Notes: a model not told the origin generated them from the letters alone. A stretch of DNA of 64,000 nt from Pseudomonadota bacterium (GCA_018261735.1 JAGTRM010000001.1:276162-340161), one strand, 5' to 3'. Positions 17,635 to 26,631 are shown, numbered from the stretch's first letter. Translations and numbers: made by a program.

Positions 17635-19131
17635 TCAGCCGCGATTCTTCAGCCGATTTTTCTTGCGATTTTCGTAGTGGCGCAGGATCAGCAGGGTGAT
17701 CCCGGCAATCGATAGCATCCCGACCACAAAGCTGCCGTAGGCAATCGGCCAGGGGATGCCCTGCGTCATCATGGAAAATTCGGACATGCCGCCGATGCCG
17801 GCCACGACGTTGAGCGGCATGAACACGACGCTCAACACGGTCAGGCGACGGATGATCGTGTTCTGGGCCAGGTTAATCAGGCCCATCACCGCGTCCATCA
17901 GGAAGTTGACCTTGTCGAACAAGAAGCCGGTGTGGTTGTTCAGCGATTCCAGGTCGCGCAGGATCTCGCGCAGATTGGCTTCCTGCTCCGATGCCAGCGT
18001 GCGGCTGCGCAACAGGAAGGATAGCGCCCGGCGCGTATCCATCAGATCCAGACGCACCTTGCCGTTAATATCCTCGTAGGTGGCCAGCTTGGCCACGGTT
18101 TCGGCCATGCCCTGGTCATCCATTTCGTTGCTGTGATTCAGCACGCGCTGGCTGATCGGCTCCAGATCGTTGTAAACCGCCTCCAGCATGTCGGCATCGT
18201 ATTCCACTGCCGCATCGAAAATGGAAAGCAGGATATCCTGCGCGTTCGCCACCATGCCCGGCTGCATGCGCGCGCGCAGGCGGAACAGGCGGAAAACCGC
18301 CAGTTCTTCCTGACGGATCGTCAGCAGACGCCCGGCGTGCAGCGTGAACGAAACCGTCACGTTGCTGGCTTCGGAATCATCCTTGTGCAGGAAGAACGAG
18401 CTGATATGCAGCCCGTTTTCGTCGATATAACAGCGGGCGGATTCCTCGATGTCTTCGAGTTCTTCGTCTTCCGGCAGTTCGAGGCGGAAGGAGCTTTGCA
18501 CCAGTTCGCGCTCGTCGTCGGTTGGATCGACCATGTCGACCCAGAGAATATCCGGGCGCAGCAGATCGTCGGCGGTCAGGTTCGGCAGTTGCATCAGCCG
18601 CCCCGATTGCAGCACGAAGGCCTTGATCGAGCCGATCGGAATCTGGCGCACCGAGAGTGCCGACTGCAATTCTTCGCGCCGCGCTTCTTCCAGCGATTCC
18701 AGCAACGGTGCCAGGCGCGGAGCCGGCAGCTTGCTGGCGAGGCGTACCAGCTTTTCCCACTCCATGCTCTGCGCCATGGTATTGAGCGTCGGTTGCTCGA
18801 TGCCAACCAGTACGACTTCGCGCACGCTGTTGTTCAGATCGAGCAGCACCAGGCCCAGGCGGTCGATCGGAATCAGCCCGATCAGCAGCGAGCGGTCGGC
18901 ATGCGGCAGTGCTTCGATGATGCCGGCGATATCGGCGGGCTCGAGCGTTTCCAGCCGGTGGCTGAGTTCGACCAGATTCTGTTTGTGCACCAGGTTTTCC
19001 ACCAGATCGTGCTTGGGCATATCCTGCTTGTGCACCATGCCTTCAACCAGCCGCTGCCGTCCAAGCAGGTGCTTTACTTCCTGCAGGGTTTGCTGCAGGA
19101 CTTCCTTGTTTTTGCGCTCGGTTGCCGACAT
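17635..19131 (-). CDS. MgtE_N-CorA fusion, divalent cation channel with GMS in place of GMN
   Basis: Predicted magnesium-type channel of 498 residues. Residues about 50-150 (ELSHRLETLEPADIAGIIEA and following) resemble the MgtE_N superhelical domain; residues 165-498 have the CorA layout of an alpha/beta cytoplasmic part, long helices and two C-terminal membrane helices. The CorA selectivity motif, normally GMN, reads GMS (GIGGMSEFSM; the serine codon is at 17782-17784). The C-terminal tail is basic (HYENRKKNRLKNRG), as in CorA. Start 19131 has GGGAGGG 7 bases upstream; an upstream in-frame methionine at 19248 lies within the divergent prmC start region and is unlikely. Ion specificity is uncertain because of the altered motif. 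Confidence 0.85.
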   Translation of the reverse strand: MSATERKNKEVLQQTLQEVKHLLGRQRLVEGMVHKQDMPKHDLVENLVHKQNLVELSHRLETLEPADIAGIIEALPHADRSLLIGLIPIDRLGLVLLDLNNSVREVVLVGIEQPTLNTMAQSMEWEKLVRLASKLPAPRLAPLLESLEEARREELQSALSVRQIPIGSIKAFVLQSGRLMQLPNLTADDLLRPDILWVDMVDPTDDERELVQSSFRLELPEDEELEDIEESARCYIDENGLHISSFFLHKDDSEASNVTVSFTLHAGRLLTIRQEELAVFRLFRLRARMQPGMVANAQDILLSIFDAAVEYDADMLEAVYNDLEPISQRVLNHSNEMDDQGMAETVAKLATYEDINGKVRLDLMDTRRALSFLLRSRTLASEQEANLREILRDLESLNNHTGFLFDKVNFLMDAVMGLINLAQNTIIRRLTVLSVVFMPLNVVAGIGGMSEFSMMTQGIPWPIAYGSFVVGMLSIAGITLLILRHYENRKKNRLKNRG

Positions 19132-19228
19132 GTTGCGCCCTCCCATCCAATGGCTGCGCGAGTTTAGCACGGCAAAAACAACGTGCGCCGGTTTGAGTTG
19201 CAGCGTGCGTTGCGCGGATAATGCGCGA

Positions 19229-20044
19229 ATGACTAGCCAACTCCTCACCTATTCAGCCTTGCTGCGCCAATCCGGCCTTGAGCGCAGTGATGCGCTGGCT
19301 TTGTTCGCCCACGCCAGCGGCAAAAATCACGCCTGGCTGATCGCGCATGATCGCGACGAAGCCGACCCGCAACTGGCCGCCGCCTTCAGCGAACTGGCCG
19401 CGCGCCGGCACGCCGGGGAGCCTGTGGCCTATCTCACCGGGCGGCGCGAGTTTTTCGGGCGTGATTTCCGCGTTTCGCCGGCGGTGCTGATCCCCCGTCC
19501 GGAAACCGAGCTGCTGGTCGAGCTGGCGCTGGCGCGCGCGCCGCGCCAGGCGCAGGTGCTCGATCTCGGCTGCGGTTCGGGCTGCATTCCGGTCACGCTC
19601 AAGCTCGAACGCCCCGATCTGGCGCTGACCGCAGTGGATATCTCGGCGGAGGCGCTGGCGGTCGCAACGGACAATGCCCGGCAACTGGGGGCCGAGGTGC
19701 GCTTTGTCGAATCGGACTGGCTCGCCGCGCTGGCTGGCGAAATGTTCGACTTGATCGTCTCCAATCCACCGTATATCGAGCAGCATGATCCGCATCTGCA
19801 GCAGGGCGACTTGCGTTTCGAACCGCGCGGCGCGCTGACGGATCACTGTGACGGATTGAGCCATCTGCGCACGATTGTGGCGGGTGCCCGCGCACACCTG
19901 ATTTCGGGCGGCTGGCTATTGTTCGAGCATGGTTGGGACCAGGGCGCGGCCAGCCGGGAATTGCTGCAGGCAGCGGGCTATCAAGATGTGCAAAGCTGGC
20001 GCGATCTGGCCGGGCACGAGCGGATCAGCGGCGGCGTCCGGTAA
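19229..20044 (+). CDS. prmC: Peptide chain release factor N5-glutamine methyltransferase
   Basis: Methylates the GGQ glutamine of release factors RF1 and RF2 with S-adenosylmethionine. 271 residues: N-terminal helical domain with EPVAYLTGRREFFG, then the Rossmann methyltransferase domain with LDLGCGSGCIP (cofactor loop) and the catalytic NPPY in IVSNPPYIEQHDPHL. Start at 19229 fits the family length; the frame continues upstream through sequence antisense to the CorA-type gene and is not real there. prfA, the usual neighbour, is not seen. The next gene is a monothiol glutaredoxin 74 bases downstream, a pairing common in betaproteobacteria. Confidence 0.95.
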   Translation: MTSQLLTYSALLRQSGLERSDALALFAHASGKNHAWLIAHDRDEADPQLAAAFSELAARRHAGEPVAYLTGRREFFGRDFRVSPAVLIPRPETELLVELALARAPRQAQVLDLGCGSGCIPVTLKLERPDLALTAVDISAEALAVATDNARQLGAEVRFVESDWLAALAGEMFDLIVSNPPYIEQHDPHLQQGDLRFEPRGALTDHCDGLSHLRTIVAGARAHLISGGWLLFEHGWDQGAASRELLQAAGYQDVQSWRDLAGHERISGGVR

Positions 20045-20118
20045 ATTTTTAGTCTTGTGAAGCATGGAGTGCGCCCCCATAATGGTTGAGTGAAATTGTC
20101 AACCATGCGAGACCCGCC

Positions 20119-20433
20119 ATGAGCACCCAAGAGCAAATCCATCAGATCGTGACCCAGAACCCGGTTGTGCTGTTCATGAAAGGCACGCCGACCTTTCCGC
20201 AATGCGGTTTTTCCTCGGGTGCAGTACAAATACTCAAAAACTGCGGCGCCGAATTTGCCGCGGTCAACGTGCTGGCCGATGAGGCCATTCGCCAGGGCAT
20301 CAAGGAATATGCGAACTGGCCAACGATCCCGCAGCTTTATATCCGCGGCGAATTTATCGGCGGTTCGGACATCATGAAAGAGTTGTACGCCTCGGGCGAA
20401 CTGCAAAAGCTGCTGGCGGGCGATGCCGAGTAA
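20119..20433 (+). CDS. grxD: Monothiol glutaredoxin, Grx4 family
   Basis: Carrier or sensor of [2Fe-2S] clusters rather than a classical reductase. 104 residues with the CGFS active site in PTFPQCGFSSGAVQ and the glutathione-binding WPTIPQLYIRGEFIGGSDI block. A frame start 33 bases upstream exists but the ATG at 20119 (MSTQEQIHQIV) fits the family. It is followed 18 bases later by a strong rho-independent terminator. Confidence 0.95.
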   Translation: MSTQEQIHQIVTQNPVVLFMKGTPTFPQCGFSSGAVQILKNCGAEFAAVNVLADEAIRQGIKEYANWPTIPQLYIRGEFIGGSDIMKELYASGELQKLLAGDAE

Positions 20434-20451
20434 GGCATTTTTGAATAGAGT

Positions 20452-20481
20452 AAAAAAGGGACGCTGTTGCGTCCCTTTTTT
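20452..20481. terminator. Bidirectional rho-independent terminator
   Basis: Arms aaaaaagggacgc and gcgtccctttttt around a TGTT loop. It lies between the convergent glutaredoxin gene and the CNP1-like gene, with a T-run in both directions. Confidence 0.92.
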
Positions 20482-20497
20482 AATGGAAGATAGGAAG

Positions 20498-21043
20498 TCA
20501 GTCCTTGCTCTTGGGCGGCAACGTTCCTTTTTTCAGCGAATTCACAACGACTTCCTGCGAATAGGGGCCGGCATCGCCGCAGAAATCCTCAATCAATGCG
20601 CCCTGCCAGGCATTGCGCACACCCTTGCTGGCCACGCGCCAGACCACCGTTTCATTCTGGCGCCAACTTTGGTCCGGGTTGCCCCAGGCATAATTGCGAT
20701 AGCGCGATGAATAGCAATCCAGCCCTTCAAAAAACACATTGCGCAGCCCGGTCGAGGGAATGACGGCGATCGCATAGCGCAAGATGCGGTCTTCCTTGCC
20801 CAGCGAAACCGAATCGGTGGCAATTTCCACCCGGGTCGAGCCCATCGAACGCCCGGCATCGTATACCCGCCAATCCTTCAGTTTTGCCAGATCCGGCATC
20901 GGAAATGCCTGTTCCTCGGGTGGTGGCATGTTTTCGCGGTCCGTTTTCATCCAGCGTTGAACGTCGCTGTCTTCTTTTTTTTCGGCACAGGCCAGACTCG
21001 TGGCCAACAACAGGATCAGACAATAAAGCCGGCGTGACAACAT
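20498..21043 (-). CDS. CNP1-like exported protein
   Basis: 181-residue secreted protein of unknown role. The signal peptide MLSRRLYCLILLLATSLACA can be cut after ACA by signal peptidase I; the cysteine might alternatively be a lipoprotein site, but the lipobox is poor. The mature part with CYSSRYRNYAWGNP and a C-terminal SLKKGTLP resembles the CNP1-like family first noted in Neisseria and common in betaproteobacteria. The ATG at 21043 has AAGGAGAG upstream. It is convergent with the glutaredoxin gene and follows a cytochrome b gene on the other side in the same direction. Confidence 0.75.
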   Translation of the reverse strand: MLSRRLYCLILLLATSLACAEKKEDSDVQRWMKTDRENMPPPEEQAFPMPDLAKLKDWRVYDAGRSMGSTRVEIATDSVSLGKEDRILRYAIAVIPSTGLRNVFFEGLDCYSSRYRNYAWGNPDQSWRQNETVVWRVASKGVRNAWQGALIEDFCGDAGPYSQEVVVNSLKKGTLPPKSKD

Positions 21044-21110
21044 GGGAACTCTCCTTGGAAGCGCGCATCGTAGCAATTTGCACCCACCCGCTCAAGGAAT
21101 GCGCGGGAAT

Positions 21111-21656
21111 CTAGGCTTTCTCATCATCGTGCCTGGCGCCCGGCTCCAATGGCTTGTAGCCATGCACCATGCTGCCGATCAGGTTCTCGCGGTGTTTCCA
21201 GCTTTCATACAACGCGGCCAGCACATGCAGAATCACGGCGCCGATCAGGATGCCGACCAGGCTTTCATGGATTTCCAGCAACGTTTCATTTTCGTAATAG
21301 GGATCGGTGGTCATCAGGTAGCCAGAAAGACCCAGTCCGAATACCAGCGCCATTAAGGCCAGCATCATGACCGCACCGGCCGGGTTATGTCCGATATGGC
21401 GCGGCGCCTCGTTGCGCAGCAGCGCCTTCATGTACGGAACCAGACGCGAGGGCGTGGGAAACCAGTCGGAAAAACGCGCGTATTGCGGGCCGACAAAACC
21501 CCAGATCAGGCGCAAGGTCACCGCGCCGGCGGCCATCAACCCCAGCGTGCGGTGGGCGAAATAACCGCTTTCATTGAGCAGGTTGCCGATCACGCAAGCC
21601 ACCAGAATCCAGTGCAACACGCGCACCAGCGGGTCCCATACCCGGATTTTTTTCAT
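21111..21656 (-). CDS. Cytochrome b561-type membrane protein
   Basis: Inner-membrane b-type cytochrome of the Ni/Fe-hydrogenase/b561 group, 181 residues with four hydrophobic segments. Candidate heme-ligand histidines are in VLHWILV (helix 1), FAHRTLG (helix 2), and in the C-terminal pair of helices at LEIHESLVG and VILHVLAAL. The start chosen (21656, MKKIRVWDPLVRVLHW) has GGGAGA 7 bases away; the ATG six bases upstream abuts the ribosome site. The redox partner is not apparent; there is no adjacent c-type cytochrome. Confidence 0.85.
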   Translation of the reverse strand: MKKIRVWDPLVRVLHWILVACVIGNLLNESGYFAHRTLGLMAAGAVTLRLIWGFVGPQYARFSDWFPTPSRLVPYMKALLRNEAPRHIGHNPAGAVMMLALMALVFGLGLSGYLMTTDPYYENETLLEIHESLVGILIGAVILHVLAALYESWKHRENLIGSMVHGYKPLEPGARHDDEKA

Positions 21657-21769
21657 TGCCATCTCCCGTATACGCCAATGATTCACACTCTCAGCCATTA
21701 TGGCGCAGGTACAGGCGTCCTGTCGCGCGCGGTACAATGCCATTTTTGCAAGTCTTTGAGGACTTTGGC

Positions 21770-22009
21770 ATGACTGCCCGCCCTGCCCCGAATCTGGCCA
21801 TCGATCTTTCCGGCCTCAATTGCCCGTTGCCGATTCTGCGTACCAAGAAAGCGCTCGCCCCGCTGCAAAGCGGCGAGGTACTGCAGGTGACGTGCACCGA
21901 CCCGGCCACGCCGACCGATTTCGCGGCGTTTTGCAAACAGACCGGCAATGAATTGCTGGAGCAGTGGCAAGACGCGCACCAATACCTGTTTTTGATAAGG
22001 AAGCGTTGA
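21770..22009 (+). CDS. TusA/SirA-family sulfur carrier
   Basis: 79 residues of the TusA fold. The family motif [12 protein letters not shown] holds the cysteine that carries persulfide sulfur in tRNA thiolation or sulfur trafficking. The ATG at 21770 has GAGGA 8 bases upstream. Its stop lies two bases before pyrC, so the two are co-transcribed; this pairing does not reveal a specific sulfur pathway. Confidence 0.9.
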   Translation: MTARPAPNLAIDLSGLNCPLPILRTKKALAPLQSGEVLQVTCTDPATPTDFAAFCKQTGNELLEQWQDAHQYLFLIRKR

Positions 22010-22011
22010 TC

Positions 22012-23046
22012 ATGACCCAGACCCTTACGATTACCCGCCCGGACGACTGGCATCTGCACCTGCGCGATGGCGAGATGATGGCGGCGGTTGTGGCCCATAC
22101 GGCGCGCGAATTTGCCCGCGCCATCGTGATGCCCAATCTGCGCCCGCCGGTCACCACCGTCGAACTCGCGGCCTCCTATCGTGAACGTATCCTGGCCGCG
22201 CTGCCCGCCGGGAGTACGTTCCAGCCATTGATGACGCTGTATCTGACCGACAACACGCCGCCGGCCGAGATCGAGAAGGCGAAGGCCAGCGGCTTTATCC
22301 ACGCCGTGAAGCTCTACCCGGCCGGCGCGACGACCAACTCCGATAGCGGCGTGACGAGTTTCGACAAGGTGATGCCGACGCTGGAAAAAATGGCCGAACT
22401 GGGCCTGCCGCTCTTGGTGCATGGCGAAGTGACCAATGCGGCCGTCGACGTGTTCGACCGCGAAGCCGTGTTCATCGATACGATCCTGCAGCCGCTGATC
22501 GCGCGCCTACCACAACTGAAGGTGGTGATGGAGCACATCACCACCGCGCAGGCGGCTGACTTTGTGCTGGCCGCGCCGGCCAATGTCGCGGCTACGGTCA
22601 CTGCGCACCACCTGCTGATGAACCGCAACGCGATGCTGGTCGGCGGCATTCGTCCGCACCTCTACTGCCTGCCGGTGCTCAAGCGCGAAACGCACCGCCA
22701 GCGCCTGGTCGAAGCCGTGACCAGCGGCAACAGCAAGTTCTTCCTCGGCACCGACAGTGCGCCGCACGCCAAGCACACCAAGGAAACCGCCTGCGGTTGC
22801 GCCGGCATGTATACCGCGCACGCCGCGCTGCCGCTGTATGCCGAAGTGTTTGATGCCGCCTGCGCGCTCGACAAGTTCGAAGCCTTTGCCAGCCTGAACG
22901 GCCCGGCGTTCTACGGTTTGCCGGTCAACAGCGGCACCGTGACGCTGGTAAAAGAGAGCTGGACCGTCCCGGCCGAATACCCGGCGGGCAGCCACCCGGT
23001 GGTGCCGCTGCGCGCCGGCGAGAGCATTGCATGGCAACTGAAGTGA
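22012..23046 (+). CDS. pyrC: Dihydroorotase
   Basis: Converts carbamoyl-aspartate to dihydroorotate in pyrimidine synthesis. 344 residues, the class II size. The zinc histidines are in WHLHLRDG near residue 15; the carboxylated lysine is in [15 protein letters not shown] near residue 101; later ligands are LVHGEV and VMEHITT; the catalytic aspartate is in [16 protein letters not shown] precedes the ATG at 22012. The end overlaps the next gene by 16 bases. Confidence 0.96.
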   Translation: MTQTLTITRPDDWHLHLRDGEMMAAVVAHTAREFARAIVMPNLRPPVTTVELAASYRERILAALPAGSTFQPLMTLYLTDNTPPAEIEKAKASGFIHAVKLYPAGATTNSDSGVTSFDKVMPTLEKMAELGLPLLVHGEVTNAAVDVFDREAVFIDTILQPLIARLPQLKVVMEHITTAQAADFVLAAPANVAATVTAHHLLMNRNAMLVGGIRPHLYCLPVLKRETHRQRLVEAVTSGNSKFFLGTDSAPHAKHTKETACGCAGMYTAHAALPLYAEVFDAACALDKFEAFASLNGPAFYGLPVNSGTVTLVKESWTVPAEYPAGSHPVVPLRAGESIAWQLK

Positions 23047-23507
23047 TTGTTCATCGCACGATCAGCAGCCCGGCTTGGTGGCTGTTCGGCGCCGGATTGG
23101 CCGCCGCTGCGTGGTGGGGCTTGCCGCTGATCGAATCGCCCAAGCTGGAAAACCATTTCTTCGGCCTGTTCTGGTATTCGATGCTGGCGCTGGGCGCCGC
23201 CTTCTGGGCGATACCGGCCGAGCAACGCGCCACAGCAACGATGATCGAGCGGCACTATGGCCTGCTCGGGCTGGTGCCGCTGTGGCGGCAGGCGTATCCC
23301 GTCAGCCAGTTTTCCGCCGTCACGCTTGAGCAGGAGCCGAACATCTTCGGGCGCGACAGCGTCTGGGTGATGCTGACCGGTCGGTCCGGCAACCCATTCG
23401 TGTTCGCCCGTTTCCGGGCCACACAGCGCGGCGTGGCCAAGGCCAGCCAACTGGCCGGCGCGCTGGCCGCGCTGACCGGCCTGCCGCTCGACGAACAGCA
23501 GAAATAA
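23031..23507 (+). CDS. Hypothetical membrane protein, two helices plus C-terminal globular part
   Basis: 158 residues. Two adjacent hydrophobic segments (about residues 14-30 and 42-62) are followed by a soluble region of roughly 90 residues with predicted strands ([20 protein letters not shown]), an arrangement like small bacterial PH-like membrane proteins, though I cannot assign a family. It starts inside the end of pyrC (16-base overlap), so it is likely translated by coupling. It ends just upstream of the RNase P RNA gene. Confidence 0.75.
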   Translation: MATEVIVHRTISSPAWWLFGAGLAAAAWWGLPLIESPKLENHFFGLFWYSMLALGAAFWAIPAEQRATATMIERHYGLLGLVPLWRQAYPVSQFSAVTLEQEPNIFGRDSVWVMLTGRSGNPFVFARFRATQRGVAKASQLAGALAALTGLPLDEQQK

Positions 23508-23540
23508 AAGTCATTGCTGGCTGTTACTGCCCGACTCAAG

Positions 23541-23546
23541 GATAAT
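23541..23546 (+). promoter_or_regulatory. Minus-10 hexamer of rnpB
   Basis: GATAAT, one mismatch from consensus, ends 8 bases before the predicted 5' end of the RNase P RNA. No good minus-35 at standard spacing is visible. Confidence 0.5.
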
Positions 23547-23553
23547 CCACCCC

Positions 23554-23930
23554 GCGAAGCAGGCCAGACAGTCGCCGCCCGTGCAAACGGGGGGAGGAAA
23601 GTCCGGGCTCCACAGGACAGGATGCCGGCTAACAGCCGGGCGCCGCGAGGCGACGGAAAGTGCAACAGAGAGCTGAACCGCCGATGGTTGGGGACTTCGG
23701 TCTCCTTCACAGGTAAGGGTGAAAAGGCGAGGTAAGAGCTCACCGCGGACGTGGTAACACGGACGGCAGGGTAAACCCCATCCGGAGCAAGACCAAGCAG
23801 CAGGCATTGAAGCGGTCCGCCGAGCCTGCGGGTGTGTTGCTTGAGCCCCTTGGTAACAATGGGCCTAGAGGAATGACTGTCGCGCCGGGCAACCGGCGAA
23901 CAGAACCCGGCTTACCGGCCGGCTTCGCTT
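23554..23930 (+). ncRNA. rnpB: RNase P RNA, bacterial class A
   Basis: Catalytic RNA of RNase P, which matures the 5' ends of tRNAs. Conserved blocks in order: ccagacagtcgccgc, gaggaaagtccgggctcc, gtgcaacagagagc, ccgccgatgg, caggtaagggtgaaa, gagctcaccgc, taaaccccatccggagcaag, ttgcttgagcc, ggcctagaggaatgactgtc and acagaacccggctta. The P1 helix is formed by gcgaagc-a-ggcc at the 5' end and ggcc-g-gcttcgc at the 3' end, which sets the boundaries. Frames across it are not genes. Confidence 0.97.
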
Positions 23931-23953
23931 CCTATTTTTGCGTGAGGTGCCCC

Positions 23954-24976
23954 ATGGCGCGGACCTGCGTTTACGTTTCCTGCTCCCAAAGCCGGGAAAT
24001 CCAGGCTTTTTCCCTTGATACGGCAACCGGCCAACTGGCCGCCATCGATTCATGCGTGATGCCGGGCATGCCGCAGCCGCTGCGCATCAGCGCGGATCGG
24101 CAGATCCTGTATGCGGGCATGCGCGAGGATAATGGCGTTGCCGCACTGGCTCTCGACGCGCAGAGCGGTTGCCTGACGCTGCTGGGTAGCACCGCCGCCC
24201 CCGGTCCCGCCACGTTCGTGTCAAGCGACAGGAACCGGCGCGTGGCATTTTCCGCCTCTTACGGTGGCAACAGCCTGAGCGTTTTCCCGCTCGATGCCCA
24301 AGGCGCACCGCTGCCGCCTAGCCAGATCGAGCACGATCTGCCGCGCGCCCATGCGGCCGTGATCGATGCCAGCAACCGCTGGCTGCTGGTGCCCACACTT
24401 GGCGCCGATGCGATCCGGATTTACCGCCTGCACGACGATGGGCGCATTACGCCGAACGACCCCGCACTGATCCAGGTGCGCGCCGGCAGCGGTCCGCGCC
24501 ATCTGGTGTTTTCCCCGGATAACCGGCATGTGCATTGCCTGAACGAGCTTGACGGCAGTATCGACCTGTTCGACTTTGATGCCGCCACCGGCACGCTGGC
24601 ATTAAAACAATCGATCAGCATGCTGCCGCCCGGTTTTGACGGCAAACCGTGGGCGGCTGAAATACGCGCCACGCCCGATGGCCGCTTCCTGTATGCCACG
24701 GATCGCACCGCCAGCATGATTGCGGTTTTCGCCATCGATCCGCGCAACGGCGAACTTTCACTGATCGATCACTACCCGACCGAAACCCAGCCGCGCGGCA
24801 TGGGTATCGATCCTTCCGGCCGCTGGTTGATTGCCGCCGGGCAGATTTCTGCCCACCTGACCGTGTATGCCATCGCTGCCGACAGCGGTCGCTTGGCGCC
24901 GGTACAGCGCCATGCCACGGGCCTTGACCCGATCTGTGTCGAAATCATGGCGCTGCCCGGTGCCGGGCCGGTCTGA
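23954..24976 (+). CDS. pgl: Seven-bladed beta-propeller lactonase (6-phosphogluconolactonase type)
   Basis: 340-residue cytoplasmic protein of the lactonase family exemplified by E. coli Pgl (YbhE), which hydrolyses 6-phosphogluconolactone in the pentose phosphate route. Repeated blades appear as FSLDTATGQLAAI, LYAGMREDNGVAALALD, PRHLVFSPDNRHVHCLNELD and RFLYATDRTASMIAVFAID, ending with PRGMGIDPSGRWLIAAGQ. The ATG at 23954 has GAGGTG upstream and lies 24 bases after rnpB; longer frames extend into the RNA gene and are rejected. Related lactonases act on other lactones, so the substrate is inferred. Confidence 0.82.
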   Translation: MARTCVYVSCSQSREIQAFSLDTATGQLAAIDSCVMPGMPQPLRISADRQILYAGMREDNGVAALALDAQSGCLTLLGSTAAPGPATFVSSDRNRRVAFSASYGGNSLSVFPLDAQGAPLPPSQIEHDLPRAHAAVIDASNRWLLVPTLGADAIRIYRLHDDGRITPNDPALIQVRAGSGPRHLVFSPDNRHVHCLNELDGSIDLFDFDAATGTLALKQSISMLPPGFDGKPWAAEIRATPDGRFLYATDRTASMIAVFAIDPRNGELSLIDHYPTETQPRGMGIDPSGRWLIAAGQISAHLTVYAIAADSGRLAPVQRHATGLDPICVEIMALPGAGPV

Positions 24977-25007
24977 TCCGGATATGCCCTGCCATGGCCC
25001 GTTCAAC

Positions 25008-25757
25008 ATGATGCGCACGCTTTCCCCGCTTGGGATTGGGCTACTGTCGGCCATGCTTCAGGCCTGCGCGCCCGCTTTCGCCGACCATCTGCTGCTGACC
25101 TACATTGAGAAGCCGCCGTTGTATTACACGGATAGCACGGGCAAGCCTGCCGGTATTGTGCTGGAGCGGGTTCAAGCGGCATTGACCGGTCATACTTTCA
25201 GCTTTCAATCCCGCTCCCCCCGGCGTGCCATCGAGGAAATCCGGGCCAACCAAGTGCCAACCTGCTCGATTGGCTGGTTCAAAACGCCGGAGCGCGAATC
25301 CTTTGCCGTGTTTTCCGCGCCGATCACCCAGAATGCCCCGATGCTAGTCGTGGTACGGGCGACAAAACATGATTCCTTCCGCAACCATCCCAGCCTGAGC
25401 GCACTGCTTGCCGCACCCAAGCTACGGGTCGGTGTCGTGGCGGGTTTTTCCTATGGCAAAAAACTGGATGATCTTTTACTGCCACTGGGCGACCGCCTTG
25501 ACGTGGCTCCGAGTGTCTCAACCAACCTGCGCAAACTGGTGGCCTGGCGTGTGGATGCTGTTTTTATTAACGCAGAAGAACTGGATTACTACCTGAAAGA
25601 GGCGCAAATCCGGGTTGAAGACATTGTGCCGCTGAGTTTTCCGGATATGCCGCCCGAGGAGTATCGTTACCTGATGTGCAGCCGGAAAACTCCTCCCGGG
25701 TTGATTCAGCAGTTCAACAACGCACTGCCACTGGTGAAGGATAAGCCCCGAAGCTAA
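25008..25757 (+). CDS. Periplasmic solute-binding protein, family 3-like
   Basis: 249 residues with a signal peptide (MMRTLSPLGIGLLSAMLQACA, likely cut after PAFA). The mature start LLTYIEKPPLYYTDSTGKPA and VLERVQAAL are typical of amino-acid-type (SBP_bac_3) binding proteins used by ABC importers or as sensors; FAVFSAPITQNAPMLVVV and VGVVAGFSYG match the same fold. No transporter genes are adjacent, so it may act alone or feed a sensor. The start is uncertain between 24984, 25008 and 25011; none has a strong ribosome site. It follows the lactonase gene by 31 bases. Confidence 0.7.
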   Translation: MMRTLSPLGIGLLSAMLQACAPAFADHLLLTYIEKPPLYYTDSTGKPAGIVLERVQAALTGHTFSFQSRSPRRAIEEIRANQVPTCSIGWFKTPERESFAVFSAPITQNAPMLVVVRATKHDSFRNHPSLSALLAAPKLRVGVVAGFSYGKKLDDLLLPLGDRLDVAPSVSTNLRKLVAWRVDAVFINAEELDYYLKEAQIRVEDIVPLSFPDMPPEEYRYLMCSRKTPPGLIQQFNNALPLVKDKPRS

Positions 25758-25807
25758 TTGGTCCGGCCCGGTGAAATTTGAAGGTATCGTTTTTCCACGG
25801 CAAAGTA

Positions 25808-25837
25808 TTGACAGCGGGTAGGCGGGGCTGGCAGAAT
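25808..25837 (+). promoter_or_regulatory. Promoter of tRNA-Met
   Basis: A perfect minus-35 TTGACA at 25808-25813, 18-base spacer, and a minus-10 CAGAAT at 25832-25837, ending 16 bases before the mature tRNA. Confidence 0.65.
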
Positions 25838-25853
25838 CGCGCCTCTGTTTTAA

Positions 25854-25930
25854 GGCTATGTAGCTCAGCTGGTTAGAGCACAGCACTCATAATGCTGGGG
25901 TCAGTGGTTCAAGTCCACTCATAGCCACCA
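25854..25930 (+). tRNA. tRNA-Met (anticodon CAT), elongator type
   Basis: 77 bases including an encoded ACCA end. The acceptor stem ggctatg pairs with catagcc; the anticodon loop reads ctcataa between cagca and tgctg arms; the T arm is agtgg-ttcaagt-ccact. The body closely follows E. coli elongator tRNA-Met. A CAT anticodon could also belong to lysidine-modified tRNA-Ile, but the overall sequence favours methionine. Confidence 0.95.
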
Positions 25931-25935
25931 AATTC

Positions 25936-25962
25936 AAGGCCCAGACTTCTGTCTGGGCCTTT
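25936..25962 (+). terminator. Rho-independent terminator of tRNA-Met
   Basis: Arms ggcccagac and gtctgggcc around TTCT, followed by TTTTGCTTTT. Confidence 0.9.
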
Positions 25963-26202
25963 TGCTTTTCAAGCTGGCGGGGGTGGCATATCCGATGGCC
26001 GGCCTCGATACATACAAAATCACATCGTTCACGCGTTGCATAAACTCTTGGCGGCGGCATGGCATTCATTCTCACGATGGCCAGGCTGTAATCTGGCTGC
26101 CAGCAGCCCAGCCAGCGCCCTGTGAAGGTCATCACAGCCGCCAACCCCGCAAATGAATATAGTTCTTCCCGTGACACAACAAGACTCATCCAGGGAAAAA
26201 TC

Positions 26203-26631
26203 ATGAACAAACTATGGCTTCCAATGGTGCTTGCCACCGTCGTGTTCAGTACCAACGCATTCGCAGATCGGCATCACGATGATGACTACTACTACAAGCC
26301 CCGCCATCACCAACGGGTGAAGCATGTTGTGGTTCATCATGTCTACGATGAGCCGCAGGTCGTATACCAAGCCCCGCCCGTGGTTTATCGGGAGCGGATC
26401 GTGTACCGGGATCGTCCGGTCTATGCGCCGGCACCGCGCTACCCCGAGCGCGCCGTGGCGTATGTCGGTCCTTCCGACCGGCTCGTCGGGCAGGTGATCG
26501 GCGGCGTGGCGGGTGGGCTTATCGGCAATGGGGTCGGCAAGGGCAACGGTCGTACTGCCGCTACGGCCGTCGGCGCGGTGATAGGCACCGTGGTCGGCGG
26601 CAACCTCGCCAGCGGCAGCCGCTGGGAATAA
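26203..26631 (+). CDS. Exported glycine-zipper 2TM domain protein
   Basis: 142 residues: signal peptide MNKLWLPMVLATVVFSTNAFA, then a His/Asp/Tyr-rich region (RHHDDDYYYKPRHHQ) and a Pro/Val/Tyr-rich stretch, then a C-terminal glycine zipper (IGGVAGGLIGNGVGKG and VGAVIGTVVGGNLASG) of the Rick_17kDa/2TM kind found in outer-membrane lipoproteins such as SlyB, though no lipobox cysteine is present. The ATG at 26203 is preceded by aggga. The His-rich segment could bind metal; that is inference. It stands alone after a gap with no visible gene at 25963-26202. Confidence 0.8.
   Translation: MNKLWLPMVLATVVFSTNAFADRHHDDDYYYKPRHHQRVKHVVVHHVYDEPQVVYQAPPVVYRERIVYRDRPVYAPAPRYPERAVAYVGPSDRLVGQVIGGVAGGLIGNGVGKGNGRTAATAVGAVIGTVVGGNLASGSRWE

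Noticed and set aside
18449..19228. Long extension of the prmC frame upstream
   Set aside because: It runs antisense through the CorA-type gene; PrmC length and motifs begin at 19229.
25854..25930. tRNA considered as a phage attachment site or island boundary
   Set aside because: No repeat of its 3' end is seen within the window and no integrase lies nearby.
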